Of a stretch of 14,151 nucleotides of DNA, positions 6,714 through 13,860 are shown one piece after another; within the stretch, counting starts at the first letter, position 1, and each line of letters starts with the position of its first letter. The position numbers and the translations under genes were made by a program. The stretch is taken from assembly GCA_050292445.1 (NCBI GenBank), contig JBNKLQ010000155.1:1-14151 (forward strand). The letters run 5' to 3'. Source of the DNA: Leptofilum sp050292445 (lineage in GTDB: Bacteria > Chloroflexota > Anaerolineae > Promineifilales > Promineifilaceae). Under the pieces are notes generated by a model that worked only from the letters and a program-made list of their open reading frames with translations, was not told the origin of the DNA and did not search any database.

Positions 6714-8063
6714 TTGCGTTATTCTAATTTGCTAAACGGTTGTGATTTACATTTGCACATTTTAGGGGCATATTACGCCGAAGATGTGTTAGAACTGGGT
6801 AAGGATCATTTCCAAAACATCAATTGGGATGAGTGGGGATATGTGGATGCTTATGAGGCCGCTTTTGGTGTTCGCCCCGATCCAATGACAATCTTTGAAC
6901 AAGCTCTGAACGATGAAAATGGTGGTTTTGAGCGCTTCAAAAAACTTCATGTTTACAATGAGGAAGATGGTGGTGATTTTACCCGATGGGAAGCAAAGGG
7001 TAAGTTTTTTAGCAGTGTTTGGACTTATTACCGTCGTATGGGTGAAACGGGAGATCGCACCTTACTAAAGTTGATGCTAAATCGTCATCGCTCAGAAGAA
7101 CTGGATTATGTGGAATATCGTTTAGGTAGTGGAATGGATGGGTTTCTTTACTGGCATAGTTTGTGTGCTCAGGTATTACAGGAAGCCAGCGACGACACCT
7201 TTACCGCTCGCTACATTCTCAGTTTCCCACGGTATGCGCCCTTAGAGGCTTACGCTTTGACAAAAACCTTGCTCGATGCCCATCCAGAATTAATATCGAC
7301 AATAGTTGGTATTGATTTTGCCAGTATTGAGGAAGGCTTCCCCCCAAAGATAATGAAGCCCTTTTTTGCAGAAGTTGCTAAAGACAACCAAGAGCGTCCG
7401 GAACGCGCTCTGGATATTGTTTATCATGTTGGAGAATCCTACTTCGATAAATCTCTAGAAAGTGCTGTGCGTTGGTGCCATGAAATAGCAGAAATGGGAG
7501 CGAAACGAATTGGTCATGCCATTGCTCTAGGACTTGAGCCAGCCATTGCCGTGTCCAGACGACAAGATGCACATGAAGGCGAATTTGTCAGCGAGCGTCT
7601 TGACCAAATTGCTTACGATATGCGTTATAAAGAAGCCTTGGTTGCATATGGCGTAGATGTAAATGAAAAAGCATTGGCAGATGAGCGGACAGCCTTACTC
7701 ACCATGAACTTGGACGAAGAGATTAAACGGCCGTACGATGAAAAGCGTTTAGATGAGGTACGTCGAAGACAAAAGTTTGTGCTTGACTGCCTCATAGAAT
7801 TGGGAACAGTCATTGAATGCTGTCCAACATCCAACTTGCGTATCGGAGGCGTTCCAGACTCAATCTATCATCCTTTGCATCAATTTTTGGATACAGATGT
7901 CAATTTGGTGATTTGTTCGGACGATCCTGGCAGCTTCGACATCACCTTGAATTCAGAGATAGATTGGGTGCTGACGCACACTGGCATGACAGAGGAATCT
8001 CTGCAATGGCGATTAGGCGATCCACGCCGCTTTCGTTTAGGACAACAAAGAGTTAAGATTTAG
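6714..8063 (+). CDS. Adenosine deaminase-family metal-dependent hydrolase
   Basis: A 449-aa amidohydrolase of the adenosine/AMP deaminase branch. The metal and catalytic set is complete: His13 and His15 (DLHLH), His238 and Glu241 (HVGE), His268 (RIGHAIAL), and Asp403-Asp404 (SDDPGSF), with the family motif ECCPTSN before the last. It is about 100 residues longer than ordinary adenosine deaminase (~340 aa). The extra material is an N-terminal region (about 20-120) and a charged, helix-like insert between RIGHA and ECCPTSN (about 280-350). The substrate may be adenosine, another purine or something else; the sequence does not decide. The start is TTG at 6714, supported by GAGGAAG at about 6702-6708; it places the DLHLH strand at residues 11-15. 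The gene is visibly more AT-rich than its neighbours, has only one ACGGCCGT site and interrupts ruvC-ruvA, all of which fit an acquired gene. Confidence 0.85.
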   Translation: MRYSNLLNGCDLHLHILGAYYAEDVLELGKDHFQNINWDEWGYVDAYEAAFGVRPDPMTIFEQALNDENGGFERFKKLHVYNEEDGGDFTRWEAKGKFFSSVWTYYRRMGETGDRTLLKLMLNRHRSEELDYVEYRLGSGMDGFLYWHSLCAQVLQEASDDTFTARYILSFPRYAPLEAYALTKTLLDAHPELISTIVGIDFASIEEGFPPKIMKPFFAEVAKDNQERPERALDIVYHVGESYFDKSLESAVRWCHEIAEMGAKRIGHAIALGLEPAIAVSRRQDAHEGEFVSERLDQIAYDMRYKEALVAYGVDVNEKALADERTALLTMNLDEEIKRPYDEKRLDEVRRRQKFVLDCLIELGTVIECCPTSNLRIGGVPDSIYHPLHQFLDTDVNLVICSDDPGSFDITLNSEIDWVLTHTGMTEESLQWRLGDPRRFRLGQQRVKI

Positions 8064-8064
8064 C

Positions 8065-8076
8065 GGGACATGTCCC
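8065..8076. repeat. 12-bp perfect palindrome after the deaminase-like gene
   Basis: GGGACATGTCCC is a perfect palindrome starting 2 nt after the stop codon and lying in the 45-nt gap before ruvA. It could be a small operator or a remnant of an insertion boundary. No loop or T-tract makes it a terminator. Confidence 0.4.
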
Positions 8077-8108
8077 ACATACCAACGATAGGATGTTGTG
8101 AGCTGACT

Positions 8109-8690
8109 ATGATAGCTTCTTTGAGTGGCACGATTCTAAAAATTGAAGAAAGCAGCCTGGTGATTGGCGTGGGCGGTGTGGGTGTGCGGGTATTTGTGCC
8201 GCGCACGGTGCTGGAAGATGTGGGTGGCGTGGGCCGCTCGCTGCGGCTGCACACGCATCTCATCGTGCGGGAGCAGGAGCTGTCGCTGTATGGTTTTGAG
8301 ACGGAAGAGGATTTGCAGCTGTTTGAGGTGCTGCTGGGGGTGAACGGCGTTGGTCCCAAAGTAGCGCTCTCCATTTTGGCCACGCTGAGTCCAGAGATGT
8401 TGAAGAGTGCCATTATGCGGGAGGAAACGGCCGTTCTCCAGCGTGTCCCCGGTATTGGCAAGAAAACGGCCGAACGCATCATGTTCCAGCTGCGCGATAA
8501 ATTGGATTTAACTCAGGTGAGTACGGCCGTACCGTTGGTCAGCGATGTGGATGCTGATGTGATTGACTTCCTCACCGGGCTGGGATTCAGCATTGTAGAG
8601 GCGCAATCTGCCCTGCAAAACATTCCCCGCGACGTCAAATCCTTCGACGAGCGGGTACAAATGGCGCTGCAACGTCTGGACCAGGGGTAG
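8109..8690 (+). CDS. ruvA: RuvA, Holliday junction branch migration subunit
   Basis: Tetrameric DNA-binding protein that holds the four-way junction and recruits the RuvB motor. The protein is 193 aa. Domain I (OB fold) begins MIASLSGTI and runs to about residue 62. Domain II has two helix-hairpin-helix motifs, LLGVNGVGPKVAL and LQRVPGIGKKTAERI. The short domain III, which contacts RuvB, is DVIDFLTGLGFSIVEAQSAL to the end. I chose ATG 8109 because nearly all RuvA proteins begin MIxxLxG; the in-frame ATG at 8070 would add 13 residues with no family match. Two ACGGCCGT sites (8427, 8523) lie in it. ruvB, which often follows ruvA, is absent here. Confidence 0.96.
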   Translation: MIASLSGTILKIEESSLVIGVGGVGVRVFVPRTVLEDVGGVGRSLRLHTHLIVREQELSLYGFETEEDLQLFEVLLGVNGVGPKVALSILATLSPEMLKSAIMREETAVLQRVPGIGKKTAERIMFQLRDKLDLTQVSTAVPLVSDVDADVIDFLTGLGFSIVEAQSALQNIPRDVKSFDERVQMALQRLDQG

Positions 8691-8692
8691 TT

Positions 8693-9121
8693 ATGAGCAA
8701 TTTAGAACAAGAGATGTGGGACTTTCTGCACCGGCACATTCAAAGCATCTTTAGCAAAGATGTGGCAACTTACAAAACAACTACCGCCGAAGATTTGTCG
8801 CTGTATGAATGGTTTGTCACGCCGCACCGGCAGGATGGGCTGGACTTCCACTTTTTCATGATTGATCACAGCTGGGCGGGTACGGATAGTGATTTTCGTT
8901 ATGATTTATGGGAACCCAGGGTGCAGATTTATGGAGAAGAAGAGGGTGGGGTGATTACGGCCGTTGTCTCCTACACCTTCATGCTTTCCATTGCCACCGA
9001 TGCGGGTATTCAGCACCGCAGCCACAACGAAAGCCGCGTCCTCATCAAGGATGCCGATGGCTGGCGGGTGGTGCACGTTCATAAATCCCCCACCTGGCGC
9101 GCACCGCACGAACCTAGTTAG
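8693..9121 (+). CDS. NTF2/SnoaL-like (DUF4440-type) protein
   Basis: A small, soluble, 142-aa protein of cone-shaped alpha+beta type. The N-terminal helix EQEMWDFLHRHIQSIFSKDVATY, the pattern TTTAEDLSLYEWFVTPHR, and the C-terminal strands ESRVLIKDADGWRVVHVHKSPTW are typical of the NTF2-like superfamily, near the DUF4440 and calcium/calmodulin-kinase association-domain groups. No specific enzyme activity can be read; many relatives are ligand-binding or oligomerisation domains. It starts 2 nt after the ruvA stop, with AGGGG (8683-8687) inside the end of ruvA, so it is very likely translated with ruvA. No signal peptide or membrane segment is seen. Confidence 0.75.
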   Translation: MSNLEQEMWDFLHRHIQSIFSKDVATYKTTTAEDLSLYEWFVTPHRQDGLDFHFFMIDHSWAGTDSDFRYDLWEPRVQIYGEEEGGVITAVVSYTFMLSIATDAGIQHRSHNESRVLIKDADGWRVVHVHKSPTWRAPHEPS

Positions 9122-9158
9122 AGCTAAAATCCCCATTTTTGCCAATTCAAAAGCAATA

Positions 9159-9186
9159 TTACAAACCGTGAGGGATTTGCTAAAAT
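9159..9186 (+). promoter_or_regulatory. Candidate promoter for hen1-pnkp
   Basis: TTACAA (9159-9164), then 16 nt, then an extended -10 TGC-TAAAAT (9178-9186), in the AT-rich 117-nt gap before hen1. The transcript would have a leader of about 45 nt. It is a pattern match only, with a weak -35. Confidence 0.4.
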
Positions 9187-9238
9187 CAGGTTCGGTTTGC
9201 TCTCAATGCTTGCCTAAAAACGAAAGTGATAAAAATCT

Positions 9239-10621
9239 ATGCTATTTTCAATTACAACAACCCATCAACCGGCAACCGATCTCGGTTATTTGTTACACAA
9301 ACATCCAGACAAGTTGCAGACATTCAAATTAAGCTTTGGTAAAGTCCATATCTTTTACCCTGAAGCGACAGCGGAAAGTTGTACAGCGACGCTCTTGCTA
9401 GATATTGATCCCATGAAGCTTGCTCGCGGTGCCGGGAAGCGCAATTTTAGTTTTGCTTTGCAGCCCTATGTTAATGATCGTCCTTACGTGGCCTCGTCGT
9501 TTTTGAGTGTGGCCCTTGCTCAAGTTTATGGGACGGCTTTGAACGGCCGTTGCAAAGATCGCCCTCACCTGGTTAACCAGTCCATTCCCCTAAAGGCACA
9601 TCTTTCGGCGGTTTCCATTCTCGATGACATCGCCATTGTGCCCCGCTTATTTGAGCCGCTCGGTTATACAGTAACTGTGGAACAAATTGAGTTGGATCCG
9701 CAATTCCCGGAATGGGGCCAAAGTCATCTGTATTCGCTGACTTTAGCGAATACAGTACCTTTGCAGACGTTGTTGAATCATTTTTACGTTCTCATTCCGG
9801 TGCTGGACAATGATAAACATTACTGGGTGGGGGAAGATGAAATCGATAAGCTGTTGAAACGAGGCGAATCCTGGTTGGGTACGCACCCCGCACGAGAGGA
9901 AATTATCAGTCGTTCTCTGAAGCGCCAGCGATATTTGACCAAGCAGGCGTTGGCGCAGTTGCTGGAAGATGGTGCAGAAGAAAGCGAACCTGATGCTCAA
10001 GAAGACAAAGCAGAAAGTACGCTTGGTCTGCATCAGCAACGTTTAGAAACGGTTGTAGAAACTTTGAAAATAAGCGGCGCGCAAGCGGTACTTGATTTGG
10101 GTTGTGGCGAAGGGAAACTGCTTCGCCTGTTGTTACAGGATCAGCAATTTACCAGGATTTTGGGCATGGATGTCTCTTATCGCAGCCTGCAAACCGCTCA
10201 GGAACGTCTGCATCTTGAGGAACTCCCCACCAGACAGCAAGCGCGCATTCGTTTAAAGCAGGGTTCGCTGATGTACCAGGATGAAACACTGACTGGTTAT
10301 GATGCCGCTGCTGTCGTTGAAGTGATTGAGCATCTCGATGCTGACCGCCTCAAGGCTTTTGAAAAAGTTTTGTTTCAATACGCCCAACCCAAAATGATTG
10401 TGATCACCACGCCGAACCGCGAATACAATATCATGTGGCCTGATTTGCCTGCTGGGCAATTTCGGCATCCGGATCACCGCTTTGAGTGGTCGCGCAACGA
10501 GTTCCAGGAATGGGCCACAAAGCTTGCTGCCGAGTATGGCTACGCCGTTCGGTTTAAGAATTTGGGACCAGAAGATCCCGCTGTGGGTTCCCCGTCACAA
10601 ATGGGGGTATTTGAGCGATGA
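9239..10621 (+). CDS. hen1: Hen1, 3'-terminal RNA ribose 2'-O-methyltransferase (RNA repair)
   Basis: Bacterial Hen1 methylates the 2'-OH at the 3' end of a cut RNA before Pnkp seals it, which protects the repaired site from being cut again. The protein is 460 aa. The N-terminal half (to about 240) begins MLFSITTTHQPATDLGYLLHK and is the bacterial-specific region that binds and activates the Pnkp ligase. After a charged linker (about 245-265) comes the Rossmann methyltransferase with SAM motif VLDLGCGEGKLL (about 283-294). The Mn-binding residues Glu361, Glu364 and His365 (EVIEH) and His413 (HPDHRFEW) have the same spacing as in Clostridium thermocellum Hen1. The ATG at 9239 lacks a clear Shine-Dalgarno sequence but gives the standard N-terminus. 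The stop overlaps the pnkp start by 4 nt (ATGA), so the two are translationally coupled. Confidence 0.95.
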   Translation: MLFSITTTHQPATDLGYLLHKHPDKLQTFKLSFGKVHIFYPEATAESCTATLLLDIDPMKLARGAGKRNFSFALQPYVNDRPYVASSFLSVALAQVYGTALNGRCKDRPHLVNQSIPLKAHLSAVSILDDIAIVPRLFEPLGYTVTVEQIELDPQFPEWGQSHLYSLTLANTVPLQTLLNHFYVLIPVLDNDKHYWVGEDEIDKLLKRGESWLGTHPAREEIISRSLKRQRYLTKQALAQLLEDGAEESEPDAQEDKAESTLGLHQQRLETVVETLKISGAQAVLDLGCGEGKLLRLLLQDQQFTRILGMDVSYRSLQTAQERLHLEELPTRQQARIRLKQGSLMYQDETLTGYDAAAVVEVIEHLDADRLKAFEKVLFQYAQPKMIVITTPNREYNIMWPDLPAGQFRHPDHRFEWSRNEFQEWATKLAAEYGYAVRFKNLGPEDPAVGSPSQMGVFER

Positions 10622-13200
10622 ATTTAACTATTCCAGAATTAGCCCTTGTTGTGCTGATTGGACCCTCTGGCTCAGGCAAATCCACCTTTGCCCGGCAGCA
10701 CTTTTTGCCCACAGAGGTGTTGTCGTCAGATTATTTTCGTGGCTTGCTGGCAGATGATGAGAATGATCAGACAGTGACCAAGGATGCTTTTGAGGCTTTG
10801 AATTACATTGCGGCGAAGCGGTTGGCGAACGGCCGTCTCACCGTCATCGACGCCACCAATGTTAAACCACAGGATAGGAAACAGTATGTACAGCTTGCCC
10901 GCCAATATCACGTTTTGCCTGTGGCGATTGTGCTGGATTTGCCAGAGCCGATTTGCCAGGCGCGTAACGAAGCACGGGCGGATAGGACGTTTGGCAAACA
11001 CGTCATCCGCAACCAGATACGGGAAATGCAGCGCTCTTTGCGCAGGCTCAAAAAAGAGGGCTTTCGCCGCATCCACACTTTGCATTCAGTTGAAGAAGTG
11101 GCTGTGGCCGAAATTCAACGTGAACCTTTGTGGAACAATCGCCGAGAAGAACATGGCCCATTTGACATCATTGGCGATCTTCACGGTTGTGCCGATGAAT
11201 TGGAACTACTGCTAGAGAAGCTCGGCTACATTTGGGAGGAATTGCCGGAAAAAAGTTTCTACACTTACCATCGCGTTTACGAACATCCTGAGGGGCGCAA
11301 AGCTATTTTTCTGGGCGATCTGGTGGATCGCGGACCACGGATTTTGGATGCCTACCAGTTGGTGCATCACATGCTCAAAGCCAATCACGCATTTTGTGTG
11401 CCGGGCAATCATGACACCAAGTTGTTGCGGTATTTAAACGGCCGTAACGTGCAAATCAAACACGGCCTGCAACAAACATTGGATGAGATAAACGCCTTGC
11501 TTGATGTCAAAGCATTTGAGCAAGAGATGGCCCAATTTATCTACTCGCTCGTCAGCCATTATGTGCTGGATGATGGCAAGCTGGTTGTGGCTCATGCGGG
11601 CTTAAGGGAGGAATTGCAAGGGCGAGCCTCTTCGCGCGTACGGGATTTTGCTTTGTACGGCGAAACAACCGGAGAAACGGATGAATTTGGCTTGCCCGTC
11701 CGCTATAACTGGGCGCTGGAATATCGCGGACAGGCAGCTGTGGTGTATGGTCACACACCGGTACCTCAAGCTGAATGGCTAAACAACACCATCAACGTTG
11801 ATACCGGTTGCGTTTTTGGCGGGGCGTTGACTGCCTTGCGTTATCCAGAGCGCGAACTTATTTCTGTACCTGCCGCAAAAGAATATGCCAAACCGGCGCG
11901 TCCTTTGCAAAACGTTGCAGTTGATTCTCCGCAAACAGCTCAGCAAATGAGCGACGATGTGCTGGATTTGGCAGACGTAACGGGTAAGCGAATCATCCAA
12001 ACCAGGCTGCGGCGAAAAATTACGCTTGAGGCGGAAAATAGCACAGCCGCCCTTGAGGTCATGAGTCGGTTTGCTGTCTCGCCCAAGTGGCTTATCTACC
12101 TTCCCCCAACAATGTCGCCAACTGAAACGAGTAGTGAGCCTGACCTGTTAGAGCATCCTACGGAAGCATTCAACTACTATCGCAAGAATGGGGTGACGGA
12201 CCTCATCTGCCAGGAAAAGCATATGGGGTCACGGGCTGTGGTGATTGTCGGTCAAGATGAAACGGCCGTTCAACAACGATTTGGTGTTTCGGATAGTGCG
12301 CTGGGTATTGTATATACTCGCACGGGGCGGCGCTTTTTTACGGATACGGCCGTTGAACAAGAACTTCTAAGTTATCTGCAAGAAGCATTAACACGTTCAA
12401 AATTTTGGCAAGAGATGGAAACATCTTGGGTTTGTTTAGACTGTGAACTAATGCCCTGGTCTGAGAAGGCCCAATCCTTGCTCAAGGATCAATACGCCGC
12501 TGTAGGGGCTGCGGCGCGGGCCTCACTCGGCGAGGCCATTCAGCAGCTTAACCAATTGGCTCAGCGACACATTGAAGCAGGCGGTTTAAGGGATCAGTTT
12601 GTGCAAAAGTCAACCTTAATCGACCAATATCGACAGGCTTATCAAAACTATTGCTGGCCTGTGCAAAGTGTGCATGATTTGAAGTTAGCTCCCTTCCATA
12701 TTCTAGCTACGGAAAACCAGGTACATGTAGATAAAAATCACCGCTGGCACATGGAAACGATAATACAAATAGTTGCTGGACAAACGGCCGAAATTTTGCT
12801 GCACACAAACCATGTTTACGTTGATCTGAGTGATTTAGACAGTGAGGAAAAGGCTATTAAATGGTGGGAACAGCTCACAAGTAAGGGCGGAGAGGGTATG
12901 GTGATTAAGCCGCTTGACTTCATTACGTTCAGCCGCAAAGGGTTAGTTCAACCGGCAATAAAATGCCGTGGCCGCGAATACTTGCGCATTATTTACGGGC
13001 CTGAATACACGTTGCCCGCCTACCTGCAAAAGCTAAAGCGCCGTAACGTGGGCCGAAAACGATCATTGGCCTTACGGGAGTTTGCTTTGGGGATCGAGGC
13101 GCTGGAACGTTTTGTCAGGCGTGAACCACTGCGCCGTGTTCATGAATGTGTGTTTGGCGTTTTGGCCTTGGAAAGCGAGCCAATTGATCCCCGCTTGTGA
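10618..13200 (+). CDS. pnkp: Pnkp, polynucleotide kinase-phosphatase-ligase (RNA repair)
   Basis: Three-domain RNA end-healing and sealing enzyme of 860 aa, the usual size. The kinase domain (1 to ~170) has P-loop GPSGSGKS with Lys21 and Ser22, and phosphorylates 5'-OH ends. The binuclear metallophosphatase (~180-420) removes 2',3'-cyclic phosphate or 3'-phosphate. It shows Asp187 and His189 (GDLHG), Asp234 (GDLVDRG), Asn264 and His265 (GNHD), His326 (AHAG) and His379 (YGHTP). The ligase (~450-860) has nucleotidyl acceptor Lys534 in EKHMGSR, motif IV around Glu759 (EGMVIKP) and motif V around Lys782 (AIKCRGREYL). Bacterial Pnkp ligase needs Hen1 for activity, which agrees with the 4-nt overlap. 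The likely substrates are tRNAs or other RNAs cut by ribotoxins. It ends just before a large hairpin. It contains four ACGGCCGT sites. Confidence 0.96.
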   Translation: MNLTIPELALVVLIGPSGSGKSTFARQHFLPTEVLSSDYFRGLLADDENDQTVTKDAFEALNYIAAKRLANGRLTVIDATNVKPQDRKQYVQLARQYHVLPVAIVLDLPEPICQARNEARADRTFGKHVIRNQIREMQRSLRRLKKEGFRRIHTLHSVEEVAVAEIQREPLWNNRREEHGPFDIIGDLHGCADELELLLEKLGYIWEELPEKSFYTYHRVYEHPEGRKAIFLGDLVDRGPRILDAYQLVHHMLKANHAFCVPGNHDTKLLRYLNGRNVQIKHGLQQTLDEINALLDVKAFEQEMAQFIYSLVSHYVLDDGKLVVAHAGLREELQGRASSRVRDFALYGETTGETDEFGLPVRYNWALEYRGQAAVVYGHTPVPQAEWLNNTINVDTGCVFGGALTALRYPERELISVPAAKEYAKPARPLQNVAVDSPQTAQQMSDDVLDLADVTGKRIIQTRLRRKITLEAENSTAALEVMSRFAVSPKWLIYLPPTMSPTETSSEPDLLEHPTEAFNYYRKNGVTDLICQEKHMGSRAVVIVGQDETAVQQRFGVSDSALGIVYTRTGRRFFTDTAVEQELLSYLQEALTRSKFWQEMETSWVCLDCELMPWSEKAQSLLKDQYAAVGAAARASLGEAIQQLNQLAQRHIEAGGLRDQFVQKSTLIDQYRQAYQNYCWPVQSVHDLKLAPFHILATENQVHVDKNHRWHMETIIQIVAGQTAEILLHTNHVYVDLSDLDSEEKAIKWWEQLTSKGGEGMVIKPLDFITFSRKGLVQPAIKCRGREYLRIIYGPEYTLPAYLQKLKRRNVGRKRSLALREFALGIEALERFVRREPLRRVHECVFGVLALESEPIDPRL

Positions 13201-13282
13201 TCGGTAATCCGCGTTTAGTATGTCAGTAATCAGTGAAGGTATCCGTTTTAAAACACTGATTACTGACATACTGTTTACCGAT
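13201..13282. terminator. Large hairpin between convergent genes, probable bidirectional terminator
   Basis: A perfect 19-bp stem pairs 13217-13235 with 13254-13272 around an 18-nt loop that contains TTTTAAAA. A second outer pairing joins 13201-13207 (TCGGTAA) with 13276-13282 (TTACCGA). It uses the same GTCAGTAATCAGTG/CACTGATTACTGAC words as the purF-purDM gap. It fills the space between the pnkp stop and the stop of the - strand permease gene, the expected place for a shared terminator. It lacks a strong T-run. Confidence 0.6.
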
Positions 13283-13860
13283 TACGAAACACGCGCGCGC
13301 TGCCAGGGCCACAACCCAACTGTCAGGTCGCGGCGTTGGAAGAAGAAGAGAGCCAGGGCAAAGCTCACTAAGCCAACGACTAATAGAACCAACATGTCAC
13401 CCGTCGCCTGGCCTTCCGTAACGGCCGTTCCCGATGCATCCAAATAGCTAAACAGGAAAAAAGGCTCGAAAGGCTCTAGTGCCGTGGTGGAAGCTGCCAG
13501 ATTGTTGCCAAAATAGCTCACTACCAAAATCGCTGCCGCAATCATCGAAGCAAAGCGGCGGTTGGCGCAGAACGCGGCCAGGAACATACTTAGCATCCCC
13601 ATGGCAAAAACCAGCGGCCAGGCCATGAGAACGGCCGTAAACAAATCCATCGGCATCATTTCCGTCTCAACCTGGCTTTGGATGGCTTGTAAGACAAATA
13701 CCGATACGATTGACACCACCAAAAACATGATGATCGAGGAAATCGTGTAGGCGATTGCCTTCGCCGTGACAATTTGCCAGCGGGGTCGTGGTAGCGTGAC
13801 AATCATTTCTAGACGGCCGTCTTCCTCTTCCCCCTCGCCATTAGCGGCCAATGGTTCTCG
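13282..13860 (-). pseudogene. ABC-2 type transporter permease, C-terminal part only
   Basis: The fragment reads, from its N-terminal side, EGEEEDGRLEMIVTLPRPRWQIVTAKAIA, the conserved cytoplasmic loop of ABC-2 exporters in which an EEDG-type motif precedes the coupling region. It continues with about four hydrophobic segments: SSIIMFLVVSIVSVFVL, LMAWPLVFAMGMLSMFLAAF, MIAAAILVVSYFG and LVLLVVGLVSFALALFFF. It ends in FFQRRDLTVG, a common ABC-2 C-terminus. A complete permease of this type would have further residues and membrane segments before EGEEEDG. Upstream of about 13,850-13,860 the frame stays open only because it is antisense to another gene, and family-like sequence stops. The natural start is therefore missing, by deletion or by misassembly. 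It contains three ACGGCCGT sites, so it belongs to the same genome type. No ATPase gene is in the window. Confidence 0.7.

Larger units (their letters stand above)
416..13820. repeat. Highly iterated palindrome ACGGCCGT, 28 copies
   Basis: Exact copies start at 416, 815, 882, 1269, 2357, 2597, 2861, 3192, 3347, 3425, 3572, 4115, 4448, 4862, 5184, 6231, 7727, 8427, 8523, 8957, 9543, 10829, 11438, 12262, 12346, 13421, 13631 and 13813. A random 8-mer is expected about 0.2 times in this length. All 28 lie in protein-coding sequence; none is in a gap. In 18 copies the reading frame gives Thr-Ala-Val, in six (Asn/Asp)-Gly-Arg, and in four Arg-Pro preceded by part of another codon. The counts are by eye. 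The pattern resembles the HIP1 palindrome of cyanobacteria in behaviour, but the sequence is different. Confidence 0.85.

Noticed and set aside
6714..8063. RdrB component of a RADAR RNA-editing defence system
   Set aside because: The protein is of the adenosine deaminase family, but it is about half the size of RdrB and there is no RdrA-like ATPase gene beside it. The neighbours are ruvC and ruvA.
8070..8108. In-frame ATG at 8070 as the RuvA start
   Set aside because: RuvA characteristically starts MIxxLxG, which is at 8109. The extra 13 residues match nothing expected, and part of the sequence is the palindrome after the previous gene.
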